Counted from the stretch's first letter, positions 36,442 to 45,773 are shown. The stretch is 64,000 nucleotides of DNA from Nocardioides flavus (ex Wang et al. 2016) (GCF_014653115.1 NZ_BNAD01000004.1:186001-250000), one strand, 5' to 3'. Translations and numbers: made by a program. The notes: generated by a model not told the origin, from the sequence alone.

Positions 36442-36455
36442 CCGATCGCGAGCCG

Positions 36456-37973
36456 TCAGGTCGCGGTGTTGCCCTCCTGGACCATGGTCACGATCTCGTC
36501 GTAGCGCGGGCTGGCCATGAAGTTGTCGACCGACACGTGGACCGCCGACGGGGTCTTGAGGCGGGCCCGGTCGGTGAGGTCCTGGTGGGTGACCACCAGG
36601 TCGACGTCGTCGGTGAGGTTGGAGATGGCCTTGTTGACCACCGTCACCTCGGTGTGGCCGGCCTCGTGGATCTTCTTGCGCAGCACCGAGGCGCCCATCG
36701 CGGAGGACCCCATGCCGGCGTCGCAGGCGAAGACGATCGTGGTGATCTCGCGGGTCTCGGTGACCCTGCCCCCGCCCAGCGTCGACGAGGCGATGGACTT
36801 CTTGCCCTTCATCGACTCCATGCTCGCGGTGGCTGCGGTGAGGTCGCCCTCGTCCTCGTCCTTGTCCATCTTGAGCAGGACGGCCGCGACGGCGAACGAG
36901 GCTGCGGCGCCGCCGATGACGGACAGGATGACGCCGACGTAGCTGCCGCCGGGGGTCTGGATCAGCACCGCGATGATCGACCCCGGAGCAGCCGGGGCGC
37001 GGAGCCCCGAGTCGAACACCAGGTTGATGAAGATCTGCGTCATGCCACCGGCGATCATCGCCAGGATCAGCTTGGGCTTCATCAGCACGTAGGGGAAGTA
37101 GATCTCGTGGATGCCGCCCACGAAGTGGATCAGCAGCGCGCCGGGCGCCGAGGCCCGGGCCACCCCCTTGCCGAAGAACATGAAGGCCAGGAGCAGGCCT
37201 GCGCCTGCCGCCGGGTTGGCCTCCAGCAGGAACAGGATCGACTGCCCCTCGCGGGTGGCCTCGGCCGTGCCGAGCGGGGTGAGGATGCCCTGGTTGATCG
37301 CGTTGTTGAGGAAGAGCACCTTCGCCGGCTCGATGAACACCGACGTGAGCGGGAGGAGGCTGTTGCTGACGAGGAAGTCGATGACCTCCTCGGCACGGGC
37401 GCTGAACCAGGTGACGAACGGCCCGGCCACGACGAAGCCGACGACGGCGAGGACCATGCCCCAGATGCCGGCCGCGAAGTTGTTGACGAGCATCTCGAAG
37501 CCCGGGCGGATCTTGTGCGACCAGAGGGCGTCGAGCCGCTTCATCGACCAGCCACCCAAGGGCCCCATGATCATCGCGCCGAGGAACATCGGCACGCCGG
37601 CGCCGGCGATGGCACCCATCGTCGCGATGGCGCCGACGACACCGCCACGGATGTTGTCGTCGTACATCATCCGGCCGCCCGTGTAGCCGATCAGCAGCGG
37701 CAGCAGGTAGGTGATCATCGGGCCGACGATGCCGCCGCCGGCGAAGTCGCCCCAGCCGCCGAACTCGGCGACCCAGCTGTCGGGGGCGAGCCACGCGTTG
37801 TCGCCGCCGCCGAGGTTGATCCAGCCGTTCTCGATGAACAGGGCCGTGATGAGGCCCCAGGCGATGAAGGCGCCGATGTTGGGCAGGACCATGTTGGACA
37901 GGAACGTGCCGAATCTCTGCACGTGCACCCGCGCGCCGGTCCGGGCCGCGGGACTCGAGGTGGTGGTCGCCAT
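36456..37973 (-). CDS. mtlA: PTS mannitol-type IICB permease
   Basis: Imports and phosphorylates mannitol or a similar polyol. The 505-residue protein has an EIIC domain with about eight helices (residues 20-370), including the GGIHEIYFP motif of the mannitol family, and a C-terminal EIIB domain with phospho-Cys417 in FACDAGMGSSAMGASV. The IIA domain is separate (mtlF), as in many Gram-positive systems. ATG 37973 has GGAGG 7 bases upstream. Its promoter region is distinct from the upstream dehydrogenase gene. Confidence 0.92.
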   Translation of the reverse strand: MATTTSSPAARTGARVHVQRFGTFLSNMVLPNIGAFIAWGLITALFIENGWINLGGGDNAWLAPDSWVAEFGGWGDFAGGGIVGPMITYLLPLLIGYTGGRMMYDDNIRGGVVGAIATMGAIAGAGVPMFLGAMIMGPLGGWSMKRLDALWSHKIRPGFEMLVNNFAAGIWGMVLAVVGFVVAGPFVTWFSARAEEVIDFLVSNSLLPLTSVFIEPAKVLFLNNAINQGILTPLGTAEATREGQSILFLLEANPAAGAGLLLAFMFFGKGVARASAPGALLIHFVGGIHEIYFPYVLMKPKLILAMIAGGMTQIFINLVFDSGLRAPAAPGSIIAVLIQTPGGSYVGVILSVIGGAAASFAVAAVLLKMDKDEDEGDLTAATASMESMKGKKSIASSTLGGGRVTETREITTIVFACDAGMGSSAMGASVLRKKIHEAGHTEVTVVNKAISNLTDDVDLVVTHQDLTDRARLKTPSAVHVSVDNFMASPRYDEIVTMVQEGNTAT

Positions 37974-38001
37974 GCTGTGTCCTCCAGGAGAGCTCGACGG
38001 G

Positions 38002-38090
38002 GTGACCCCCGTCACATGATCTCTGGATTAAACCGCACGATCGGGTCTGTTGCCAAGCATTCGGGCATACATTTGTGTCCGATCGTGTGG
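38002..38090 (-). promoter_or_regulatory. mtlA promoter with operator-like inverted repeats
   Basis: On the minus strand TTGGCA (38051-38056) and TTTAAT (38027-38032) are 18 bases apart, a good promoter. A 12-bp imperfect inverted repeat (38033-38044 with 38079-38090) encloses the -35, and a pseudo-palindrome of CGGGCA...TGTCCG type lies in the same loop. GTGAC-N4-GTCAC (38002-38015) lies just downstream of the start point. The region is less GC-rich than its surroundings. Repression or activation by a polyol regulator is likely; no MtlR-like gene is adjacent. Confidence 0.55.
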
Positions 38091-38101
38091 CATTTCGCCC
38101 G

Positions 38102-39838
38102 CTACCTGCCCAGATGGCTGTCGAAGAGCGCCCGTTCCGCCGCGCTGGTCCACGTGTCGCCGGGCCCCAGCGCGGCGGCGACGTCCGGCATCGTCGCCCT
38201 CAGCTCGTCGAGACCCGTGAGCGGGAGGTCGTGGATCTGGGGGAAGATCAGCACCTTCCCGGAGTAGCGGCCGTCGACCAGCGCCTGGAGGCCGTCCTTG
38301 GCCGCCCGCATGCCGCCGACGGCGCCCACGATCGATCCCGGGGAGAGCTGTCCCTCGTCGGCGAGGTCCACCACCTTCTGCTGGTCGTGGATGGTCAGCC
38401 CCGAGGTGCCCGTGTACTGGGCGTTGTCGAGGTACACCGCACTCAGGTCCAGCGGCGCGAGCGTGCCGTTGGGGACGCCGGCGAAGAAGACCAGCATGCC
38501 GTCGGAGCTCATGATCGTGTCCGCCTCGGCCATCACGCCGGCGATCGGGACGCTGACCACCACGTCGTCGGCCCCCCGGCCGTCGGTGATCCGCATGACG
38601 AAGTCGCGGAGGGACTCCTCGGCCGTCTGGGAGTTGAAGGTGAGCAGCTCGCAGCCGTTGCTCTCCGCCAGGTGCCCGAGGCGGTCCTCGAGGCTCTTCA
38701 GGCGTTCGTCGCTCACCTCGGTGGCGACGATCGTACGAGGCCCGTCGGTCTGCTGGATGGCGCGCTGGACGTGCATCAGCCCCATCGGGCCACCAGCGCC
38801 CACGAAGACCGTCGTGCCCCCCGAGCGCAGGTCGCAGCGGTTGCGCGCCTCTCCGTAGGACGCGGCGATGTCCGGACCGCGGCCACCGAGGTAGGCGGTG
38901 TAGTCGTAGTGCAGGCGGCCCACGTCGGTGTCCACCAGGCCGTCCAGGGCGGTCTCCCCCACCATGTTGAGGGTGCCCCGACGGGCGACGTGCCGGGCCA
39001 CGGCACCCACCGTCGTCGCGGAGCGCGGATCGAGCACGACGATGTCGTCGAAGCCGGCGCCATTTGTCAGCTCGTCCACCAGCGCCTGGTGGTCGTCGGC
39101 GGTGATGCCGTTGCGCACGACCGTGTCGGCCGAGGTGCGCTCCACGAGCCTCTCCACCGAGGCGGGCACGTCGGTCATCACGATGGTGGCCGGAGCATCG
39201 AGCCCGGAGGAGAAGAGGTAGTCCCGCTCGTCGCCGGGCCGCCCGATGATCCACATGGTCCCGCCGGCCTTCGGCTCGAGCCGGCGCCGCTGGGTGTAGG
39301 CGGCCATCACGCAACCCCACGGCTCGAGCGTGGAGGCCTCGGCGTACCCCATCGTGTCGGGGAGCGGCAGCAGGCAGGCGCCGTCGTCGGTGTCGAGCAT
39401 CTCCGCACCCATCAGGTGGTACTGGGTCAGGCCGCCGGGGATGGTGTAGCCGTAGGCCGTGCTCCTGCCGTCCTGGTAGATGTCGGGCTGCACGGCCAGC
39501 CGCTGGCCGGGATGGTAGCGGTCCTTGAGGTTGGCGCCGACCTCGATGACGGTGAGGCTCACCTCGTGCCCGAGGCGGGTGGGGTCCACCGCCAGGTCGC
39601 GGTCGTAGAGCTTCGGGTGGCTGCCGCCCTGGCGCATGATCTTCACGTCGGAGAAGCAGAGGCCCACGCTGTCGATGCGGACCAGCATGTGGTCGGCATC
39701 GGGTGCGGGGACGGGGAGCAGCTCGGGCTGGTCGTCCTTGCCCATGCTCTCCTCGCCCGCGCCGTACAGGTTCCAGGTCCAGGTGCCGTCGGGCAGGTCG
39801 AGGTCGGCGGCACGGTAGCGGTCGTACGGTGAGGTCAT
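38102..39838 (-). CDS. Zinc-dependent MDR dehydrogenase with two Rossmann domains
   Basis: A 578-residue protein, about 200 residues longer than the usual medium-chain dehydrogenase. The GroES-like domain has plausible catalytic zinc ligands Cys61 (GLCFSD), His91-Glu92 (LGHE) and Glu172 (LEPWGC); the four-Cys structural zinc loop is absent. Two nucleotide-binding regions follow: about residues 191-300 (GGTMWIIGRPG) and 339-490 (GGTTVFVGAGGPMGL). It lies between ptsI and the mannitol permease, so it probably acts on an imported polyol phosphate such as mannitol-1-phosphate or sorbitol-6-phosphate (inference). It resembles the sorbose-1-phosphate reductase group from memory. Confidence 0.78.
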   Translation of the reverse strand: MTSPYDRYRAADLDLPDGTWTWNLYGAGEESMGKDDQPELLPVPAPDADHMLVRIDSVGLCFSDVKIMRQGGSHPKLYDRDLAVDPTRLGHEVSLTVIEVGANLKDRYHPGQRLAVQPDIYQDGRSTAYGYTIPGGLTQYHLMGAEMLDTDDGACLLPLPDTMGYAEASTLEPWGCVMAAYTQRRRLEPKAGGTMWIIGRPGDERDYLFSSGLDAPATIVMTDVPASVERLVERTSADTVVRNGITADDHQALVDELTNGAGFDDIVVLDPRSATTVGAVARHVARRGTLNMVGETALDGLVDTDVGRLHYDYTAYLGGRGPDIAASYGEARNRCDLRSGGTTVFVGAGGPMGLMHVQRAIQQTDGPRTIVATEVSDERLKSLEDRLGHLAESNGCELLTFNSQTAEESLRDFVMRITDGRGADDVVVSVPIAGVMAEADTIMSSDGMLVFFAGVPNGTLAPLDLSAVYLDNAQYTGTSGLTIHDQQKVVDLADEGQLSPGSIVGAVGGMRAAKDGLQALVDGRYSGKVLIFPQIHDLPLTGLDELRATMPDVAAALGPGDTWTSAAERALFDSHLGR

Positions 39839-39874
39839 GCTTCCTCCTTGGTGAGGTGGTTCGACGGCGCCGGC

Positions 39875-41566
39875 TCAGGTGCCGAGCAGATCCCGTACGG
39901 CGGCGCGGGCGGCCATCGGGTCGGGGGCGCCGAGCGCGGCCTCGGCCGCTGCCTCGCAGGTCTCGAAGGTGACCCTGCCCAGCTGGGCGCCGACCGGGCG
40001 TACGGCACGCGCGGCCATCGAGAGCGACGAGATCCCCATGCCGATGAGCGCGGTGGCCAGGAGCGGGTCGGCAGCCGCCTCGCCGCAGACCCCCACGGGC
40101 TTGCCCGCCTCGGTCCCGGCGTGCGCGGTGATGGCGATCAGCTGCAGCACCGCCGGCTGCCACGGGTCGGTGAGGTGAGCCAGGTCGGTGGCCATGCGGT
40201 CCGCGGCCATGGCGTACTGGGTGAGGTCGTTGGTGCCGATCGACAGGAAGTCGACGACCTCGAGCATCCGGTGGGCCAGCAGCGCCGCGCTCGGGATCTC
40301 GACCATGACACCGGCCTTGAGCCCGCGCGAGCGCACCTTCTCGGCGAAGTCGGCCGCCTCGGAGACGGTGGCGACCATCGGCGCCATCACCCAGGTCTCG
40401 GTGCCGGTGCGCTCGGCGGCCGCGGCGATGCCGTCGAGCTGACGGTCCATCAGGCCCGGGTTGCCGAAGCTCAGCCGCAGCCCGCGCACGCCGAGGGCGG
40501 GGTTCTCCTCCCCCTCCTGCGTGGCGAACGCGATCGGCTTGTCGGACCCGGCGTCGAGGGTGCGCACCACGACGTAGCGCCCGTCGGAGTAGGGCGAGAG
40601 CACGCCGGCGTAGATGTCGGCCTGCTCCTCGACGCTCGGCTCGTCCTTGCGGTTGAGGAAGCACAGCTCGGTTCGGAACAGACCGACGCCCTGCACCGGC
40701 TCCGCGCCCGCGGACTCCGCGGAGGGCCCGTCGGCGACGTTGGCGAGGAGCTTGACCGGCATCCCGTCGGAGGTCGCCGCCGGACCGCTCCACGAGGCCA
40801 GCTCCTCGCGCAGCCGGTGGCTCTCCTCCACGCGAGCACGAGCCTCGTCGGGGTCGGCGCCCTGCTCGACCACCCCGGTCCCGCCGTCCACCACGACGAA
40901 CGTGCCGGCGGGGATCGCCATCACGCCGGCGGCGCCGACCACGCACGGGATGCCGAGCTGGCGGGCGATGATCGCGGTGTGGCTGGTGGCCCCGCCGCGC
41001 TCGGTGACCAGGGCCGTGACGAGCGACGGGTCGAGGCCGGAGGTGTCACTGGGGGCGAGGTCCTCCGCGACCAGGATCGACGGCTCGTCCGGGGTGGGCA
41101 CGCCTGGCGGCGGCTCCCCCACGAGGTGGGCGATCACCCGGCGCTCGATGTCGCGCAGGTCGGTGACGCGCTCGGCCATCAGCCCGCCCATGTTGGTGAA
41201 GATCGTGACGAACTGCTCCACGGCGCCCTGCACGGCCTCGACCGGGCCCTGGCCTGCCTGGAGGTTCTTGGAGACGGCGGATCGCAGCCCCTTGTCGCGC
41301 GCGAGGCCGGCACTGGCCGTCAGCACCTGTGCCGCCGCGCCCTCGGCGGCGGATGCCTTGGTGCTGAACGTGTCGGCCACGGCCGCCGCGGCCTCCTCGT
41401 ACGCCTCGAGCGCCGCGAGCTCGTCGTGGAAGCCTCCGTCACCGAAGCGTGCGATCGCCTCCGGGGACACCTCCCCCCGCACGTGGAGGACGGGCCCGGC
41501 GGCGACGCCCGGCACGACCGGGGTCCCGCTCAGGGACTTCGCAGGGGAGCTCGTGGGTGTGGTCAT
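39875..41566 (-). CDS. ptsI: PTS Enzyme I (phosphoenolpyruvate-protein phosphotransferase)
   Basis: Starts the PTS phosphate relay from PEP to HPr. The 563-residue protein has the HPr-binding and phosphohistidine domain with His196 in GGATSHTAIIARQLGIP, then the PEP-binding barrel with GVGLFRTELCFLNR, the ALGVRGLRLS segment and the catalytic Cys in GKPVGVCGEAAAD. ATG 41566 is preferred to the longer frame, which would run into the divergent deoR promoter. The dehydrogenase gene follows 36 bases downstream. HPr is on the other strand at the far end of the island. Confidence 0.96.
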   Translation of the reverse strand: MTTPTSSPAKSLSGTPVVPGVAAGPVLHVRGEVSPEAIARFGDGGFHDELAALEAYEEAAAAVADTFSTKASAAEGAAAQVLTASAGLARDKGLRSAVSKNLQAGQGPVEAVQGAVEQFVTIFTNMGGLMAERVTDLRDIERRVIAHLVGEPPPGVPTPDEPSILVAEDLAPSDTSGLDPSLVTALVTERGGATSHTAIIARQLGIPCVVGAAGVMAIPAGTFVVVDGGTGVVEQGADPDEARARVEESHRLREELASWSGPAATSDGMPVKLLANVADGPSAESAGAEPVQGVGLFRTELCFLNRKDEPSVEEQADIYAGVLSPYSDGRYVVVRTLDAGSDKPIAFATQEGEENPALGVRGLRLSFGNPGLMDRQLDGIAAAAERTGTETWVMAPMVATVSEAADFAEKVRSRGLKAGVMVEIPSAALLAHRMLEVVDFLSIGTNDLTQYAMAADRMATDLAHLTDPWQPAVLQLIAITAHAGTEAGKPVGVCGEAAADPLLATALIGMGISSLSMAARAVRPVGAQLGRVTFETCEAAAEAALGAPDPMAARAAVRDLLGT

Positions 41567-41591
41567 GGACACACCGTAGAACACGCGACAG

Positions 41592-41626
41592 TTGACAAGC
41601 AACACAATCGGGACTAAAACAACACA
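41592..41626 (+). promoter_or_regulatory. deoR-fru operon promoter and putative operator repeats
   Basis: TTGACA (41592-41597, a perfect -35) and TAAAAC (41615-41620) are 17 bases apart. Two direct repeats CAACACA (41600-41606 and 41620-41626) lie 20 bases apart, within and after the promoter, a usual layout for DeoR-family binding sites and autoregulation. The 86-base gap also drives ptsI in the other direction and is A-rich. Confidence 0.6.
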
Positions 41627-41652
41627 TACACAGATCACGAGGAGGTGGACCG

Positions 41653-42420
41653 ATGTACGCCGAGGAGCGCCAGCAGGCGATGGCTCACCTGGTCAGTCGT
41701 CGCGGCCGGCTGTCGGTCGTCCAGCTCGCCGAGGAGTTCGAGGTCACCACCGAGACCGTCCGCCGCGACCTTTCGACGCTGGACCGGATGGGGCTGGTCC
41801 GGCGGGTCCACGGGGGCGCGGTGCCCGCCGGCTCCCTCACCGTCATCGAATCAGGTATCGGCGAGCGTGACCAGTCCAACACCCACGCCAAGGACGCGAT
41901 CGCCGGTGCGGCCGTCGCGCTCCTGCCGCCGCCGGACTCCATCATCGTGGTCGACGCGGGCAGCACGACCGCCCGCTTCGCCGCCGCCCTCCCCCGCGAC
42001 CACCGGCTCACCGTCATCACCCACGCGGTGCCGGTGGCCACGCGACTCGCCGGCCTGCCGCAGATCGAGCTGCACCTGCTCCCGGGCAAGGTGCGCCCGA
42101 CCACGCACGCCGCCGTCGGCGCCGACACCGTGGCGGCCCTCGCCGACCTGCGCGCGGACGTGGCGTTCGTCGCGACCAACGGCCTGACGGTCGGCCACGG
42201 GCTCACCACGCCCGACAGCGAGGAGGCGGCCACCAAGCGCGCGATCATCGCGTGCGCCCGCAAGACCGTCGTGCTGGCCGACTCCACCAAGCTGGGCGTC
42301 GAGACCGCCGTCCGCTTCGCCTCGCTCGACAACGTCGACGTGCTCGTGACCGACAGTGACATCGAACCCGCCGACCGCCGGGCGCTCGAGGGCGCCGGCA
42401 TCGAGGTCGTGGTCGCGTGA
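41653..42420 (+). CDS. DeoR/GlpR-family transcriptional regulator
   Basis: A 255-residue repressor, probably FruR-like. The N-terminal winged helix includes LSVVQLAEEFEVTTETVRRDL and VHGGAV; the C-terminal DeoRC sensor domain begins near residue 75 (FAAALPRDHRLTVITHAVPV; GVNGLT-like ATNGLTVGHGLTTPD) and binds a sugar phosphate. In such clusters the effector is commonly fructose-1-phosphate. GGAGG lies 7 bases before the ATG. It is the first gene of deoR-fruK-fruA-ptsH and overlaps fruK. Confidence 0.93.
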   Translation: MYAEERQQAMAHLVSRRGRLSVVQLAEEFEVTTETVRRDLSTLDRMGLVRRVHGGAVPAGSLTVIESGIGERDQSNTHAKDAIAGAAVALLPPPDSIIVVDAGSTTARFAAALPRDHRLTVITHAVPVATRLAGLPQIELHLLPGKVRPTTHAAVGADTVAALADLRADVAFVATNGLTVGHGLTTPDSEEAATKRAIIACARKTVVLADSTKLGVETAVRFASLDNVDVLVTDSDIEPADRRALEGAGIEVVVA

Positions 42421-43382
42421 TCCTCACCCTCACCCCCAACCCCAGCGTTGACCGCACGGTCGCCCTCGACGGCGAGCTGGTCCGCGGCCAGGTCCACCGG
42501 GTCGCCTCGGTCACCTCGCAGGCCGGCGGCAAGGGCGTCAACATCTCGCGGGCGGCTGTCAGCGCCGACATCCCGAGCATCGCGGTCGTGCCCGCCGCCA
42601 AGGACGACCCGTTCGTGCTCGAGCTCCTCGGCGCGGGCATCGACTGCCGTCCGGTGCAGGCCGCGGGCGACGTGCGCGTCAACCTCACGATCACCGAGCC
42701 GGACGGCACCACGACCAAGCTCAACTCCCCCGGCGCCGCGGTGCTCCCCCTCCATCTCGAGCTCATGGCGCAGGCCGTCCTGGTGCGCGCCTCGAGCGCG
42801 GACTGGACCGTCCTCGCCGGCTCGCTGCCCGCCGGCGCACCGGCCGGCTTCTACGCCGATCTCGTACGCCGGCTGCGGGAGGTGGGCGGCCGGGTGGCCG
42901 TCGACACCAGCGAGGCGCCGCTGCAGGCCCTCGTCGACGCGCTGCCGCACTCGGCCCCCGACCTCATGAAGCCCAACGGCGACGAGCTCGCCTCGTTCAC
43001 CGGAGGCGACGCCGACGAGCTCGAGTCCGACCCGACCGCGACGGCCGCGGCCGCGCGCCAGCTCGTCGACCGCGGCGTGGGCGCCGTCCTCGCCACCCTC
43101 GGCGGCAACGGCGCCGTGCTCGTCACCTCCGACGGGGCCTGGCACGCCAGTCCCCCGCCCACCACTGTCGTCAGCACCGTCGGTGCCGGCGACTCCAGCC
43201 TCTTCGGCTACCTGCTCGGCGACATCCGGGGGCTGCCCGCCCCGGAGCGCCTGGCACTGGCCGTCGCCTACGGCAGCGCCGCCGCAGGTCTCCCCGGCAC
43301 CACCATCCCCCGACCCGCGCAGGTCCGACCGGACCTCGTCGGCGTCACCGCCCTCACCCCTTCATCGGGAGGCACAGCATGA
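42417..43382 (+). CDS. fruK: 1-phosphofructokinase
   Basis: Phosphorylates fructose-1-phosphate, the product of the FruA permease, to fructose-1,6-bisphosphate. It has 321 residues in the PfkB family with the typical start MILTLTPNPSVDRT, QAGGKGVNISRA, and the signature STVGAGDSSLFGYLLG with the catalytic Asp. GTG start overlaps the regulator stop; its own stop overlaps the fruA start. Confidence 0.96.
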   Translation: MILTLTPNPSVDRTVALDGELVRGQVHRVASVTSQAGGKGVNISRAAVSADIPSIAVVPAAKDDPFVLELLGAGIDCRPVQAAGDVRVNLTITEPDGTTTKLNSPGAAVLPLHLELMAQAVLVRASSADWTVLAGSLPAGAPAGFYADLVRRLREVGGRVAVDTSEAPLQALVDALPHSAPDLMKPNGDELASFTGGDADELESDPTATAAAARQLVDRGVGAVLATLGGNGAVLVTSDGAWHASPPPTTVVSTVGAGDSSLFGYLLGDIRGLPAPERLALAVAYGSAAAGLPGTTIPRPAQVRPDLVGVTALTPSSGGTA

Positions 43383-45490
43383 CCGCACTCATCACCACCG
43401 ACCTCGTACGGCTGGGCGCCGACTGGGGCTCCGACAAGCACGACGTGATCCGCGCCCTGGCCGGCGTCGTCGACGACGCCGGCCGCGCCACCAGCAAGGA
43501 CCAGCTCGTCGAGGACGCCTTCGCGCGCGAGTCCACGTCGGCGACCGGCCTTCCGGGTGGCATCGCCATCCCGCACTGCCGCACGGCCGGCGTCGAGGTC
43601 CCGACGCTCGCGTTTGCACGGCTGGAGCCGCCCGTCGACTTCGGCGCGAAGGACGGCCCGGCCGACCTGGCCTTCCTCATCGCGGCCCCGGCCGGCGGGG
43701 ACGCCGACCACCTCACCATCCTGACCAAGCTCGCCCGGGCACTGGTCAAGCCGGCCTTCACCGACGCGCTGCGTGCCGCCGCGACCGACGAGGAGGTCGT
43801 CGACCTCGTCACCCACGAGCTCGGCGAGCCCGCGCCCGCCGCGGCGAAGCCGGTGCCGGCCTCGGGCGCACCCTCGGGCGCAGCCACCCCGACCGGTGGC
43901 GAGACCTCCACGGCACCTGCCGCCGCGGCGAGCGCCCCCGCTGCCTCCGGCTCGACGCCGTCCCTCGTGGCTGTCACGGCCTGCCCCACCGGCATCGCCC
44001 ACACCTACATGGCGGCCGAGGCGCTCGAGGCCGCCGCCGAGCGTGCCGGCGTACGGCTCCAGGTCGAGACCCAGGGCTCGGCTGGCTCGACGCCGCTGTC
44101 CCCCGACACGATCGCCGCCGCGGGCGCGGTCATCTTCGCCGTCGACGTGGGTGTGCGCGACCGCTCCAGGTTCGCGGGCAAGCCGATGGTGAGCTCCGGC
44201 GTCAAGCGCCCGATCGACGACGCCGACGCGATGATCGCCGAGGCCCTGCGCTACGCCGCCGACCCGCCCAGCGCTCCCCGCGTCGAGGGCACGGCCAGCG
44301 AGGCGGGTGGCTCGAGCACGGCCGAGGAGTCGTTCGGTGCCAAGACCCGCCGCGTGCTGATGACCGGCGTGTCCTACATGATCCCGTTCGTCGCGGCCGG
44401 CGGCCTGCTGATCGCGCTCGCCTTCCTGCTCGGCGGCTACGAGATCGCGCTGAACACGGAGGACGGATCAGGTGTCGCCGGCCAGGTCGTCGCCGACTCG
44501 ACCCTGCTCAGCCCGGCCGACCCGGGCTCGTACGACCTCGCCGGCGACGACTCGCTGCCGCGCGGTGCTCTCCTGACCTACCTCGGCGCGCTCCTGCTGA
44601 CCCTGGGCGGCGCGGCGTTCGGCTTCCTCGTCCCGGCCCTCGCCGGCTACATCGCCTACGCCATCGCCGACCGCCCCGGCATCGCGCCGGGCTTCGTCAT
44701 GGGCGCCATCGCCGGCACGCTCAACTCCGGCTTCCTCGGCGGCATCGTCGGCGGCGTCCTCGCCGGCATCATCGCCCACTGGATCACCAGCTGGAAGGTG
44801 CCGGCCTGGATGCGCGGACTGATGCCGGTGCTCGTTATCCCGTTGCTGACGACCCTCGTCGCCGGCTTCGTCATGGTGGTCCTGCTCGGCCGGCCGCTGG
44901 CCAGCCTGATGACCAACCTCGCCGACGGTCTCAACAGCCTGCAGGGCGGGTCCGCGATCGTCCTCGGCATCATCCTCGGCCTGATGATGGCCTTCGACAT
45001 GGGCGGCCCGCTCAACAAGACGGCGTACGCCTTCGCCACCGCGGGTCTCGGCGCCGCCGCGACCGCCACCGATGCCCCGGAGCTCAAGGTGATGGCTGCG
45101 GTCATGCTTGCCGGCATGGTGCCGCCGCTGGCGCTCGCGCTCGCCACGGTCGTACGGCCCGGTCTGTTCACCGTGCCCGAGCGCGAGAACGGCAAGGCGG
45201 CCTGGGCGATGGGCGCCTCGTTCATCACCGAGGGCGCCATCCCCTTCGCCGCGGCCGACCCCCTGCGGGTCATCCCCTCGATCATGGCCGGCAGCGCCGT
45301 CACCGGCGCACTGTCGATGGGTCTCGACGTGGGGCTCCGCGCTCCGCACGGCGGCATCTTCGTCCTGTTCGCGGTCGACAACGTCCTGGGCTTCGTGATC
45401 GCCCTCGTCGCCGGAGTCCTGGTCAGCGCTGCGCTCGTCGTCACGCTGAAGAGCTTTGGCCCCTCCGACGCCGACGTCGCTACTGTCTGA
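43379..45490 (+). CDS. fruA: PTS fructose-specific IIABC permease
   Basis: Imports fructose and phosphorylates it at C1. One polypeptide of 703 residues: EIIA with His66 (GIAIPHC), a flexible Ala/Pro/Thr-rich linker (about 150-192), EIIB with Cys202 (VTACPTGIAHTYMAAEAL) and EIIC with eight or more helices (about 325-695; GGPLNKTAYAFA and GAIPFAAADPLRVIP motifs). ATG overlaps fruK (ATGA). In series with fruK and ptsH. Confidence 0.96.
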   Translation: MTALITTDLVRLGADWGSDKHDVIRALAGVVDDAGRATSKDQLVEDAFARESTSATGLPGGIAIPHCRTAGVEVPTLAFARLEPPVDFGAKDGPADLAFLIAAPAGGDADHLTILTKLARALVKPAFTDALRAAATDEEVVDLVTHELGEPAPAAAKPVPASGAPSGAATPTGGETSTAPAAAASAPAASGSTPSLVAVTACPTGIAHTYMAAEALEAAAERAGVRLQVETQGSAGSTPLSPDTIAAAGAVIFAVDVGVRDRSRFAGKPMVSSGVKRPIDDADAMIAEALRYAADPPSAPRVEGTASEAGGSSTAEESFGAKTRRVLMTGVSYMIPFVAAGGLLIALAFLLGGYEIALNTEDGSGVAGQVVADSTLLSPADPGSYDLAGDDSLPRGALLTYLGALLLTLGGAAFGFLVPALAGYIAYAIADRPGIAPGFVMGAIAGTLNSGFLGGIVGGVLAGIIAHWITSWKVPAWMRGLMPVLVIPLLTTLVAGFVMVVLLGRPLASLMTNLADGLNSLQGGSAIVLGIILGLMMAFDMGGPLNKTAYAFATAGLGAAATATDAPELKVMAAVMLAGMVPPLALALATVVRPGLFTVPERENGKAAWAMGASFITEGAIPFAAADPLRVIPSIMAGSAVTGALSMGLDVGLRAPHGGIFVLFAVDNVLGFVIALVAGVLVSAALVVTLKSFGPSDADVATV

Positions 45491-45530
45491 GCCACCGACC
45501 GTTCGTACGACACCACCCCCGAGGAGAACC

Positions 45531-45773
45531 ATGCCCAGCAAGTCCGTCGTCGTCGGCTCCGCCGTCGGCCTCCACGCCCGTCCCGCCGCGATCATCGCCG
45601 AGAAGGCCGCCGAGCTCGGCTCGGACGTCACCATCAACGGTGTCGACGCCAGCTCCTCGCTGATGATCATGACCCTCGGCGCCGCCAACGGCGACACCGT
45701 CGAGGTGGCGGGCGACGACCAGGGCGACGTGGACACGATCGCTGCGCTCGTCGAGCAGGACCTCGACGCCTGA
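45531..45773 (+). CDS. ptsH: PTS phosphocarrier protein HPr
   Basis: Carries phosphate from Enzyme I to the IIA domains. The 80-residue protein has the active-site His15 in GLHARPA. The serine region near residues 41-43 corresponds to the regulatory Ser46 area, but no HPr kinase gene is seen here. ATG has GAGGAG 5 bases upstream, and the long overlapping frame from 45456 belongs to fruA sequence. It ends the fru operon and supplies HPr for the whole island. Confidence 0.95.
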   Translation: MPSKSVVVGSAVGLHARPAAIIAEKAAELGSDVTINGVDASSSLMIMTLGAANGDTVEVAGDDQGDVDTIAALVEQDLDA

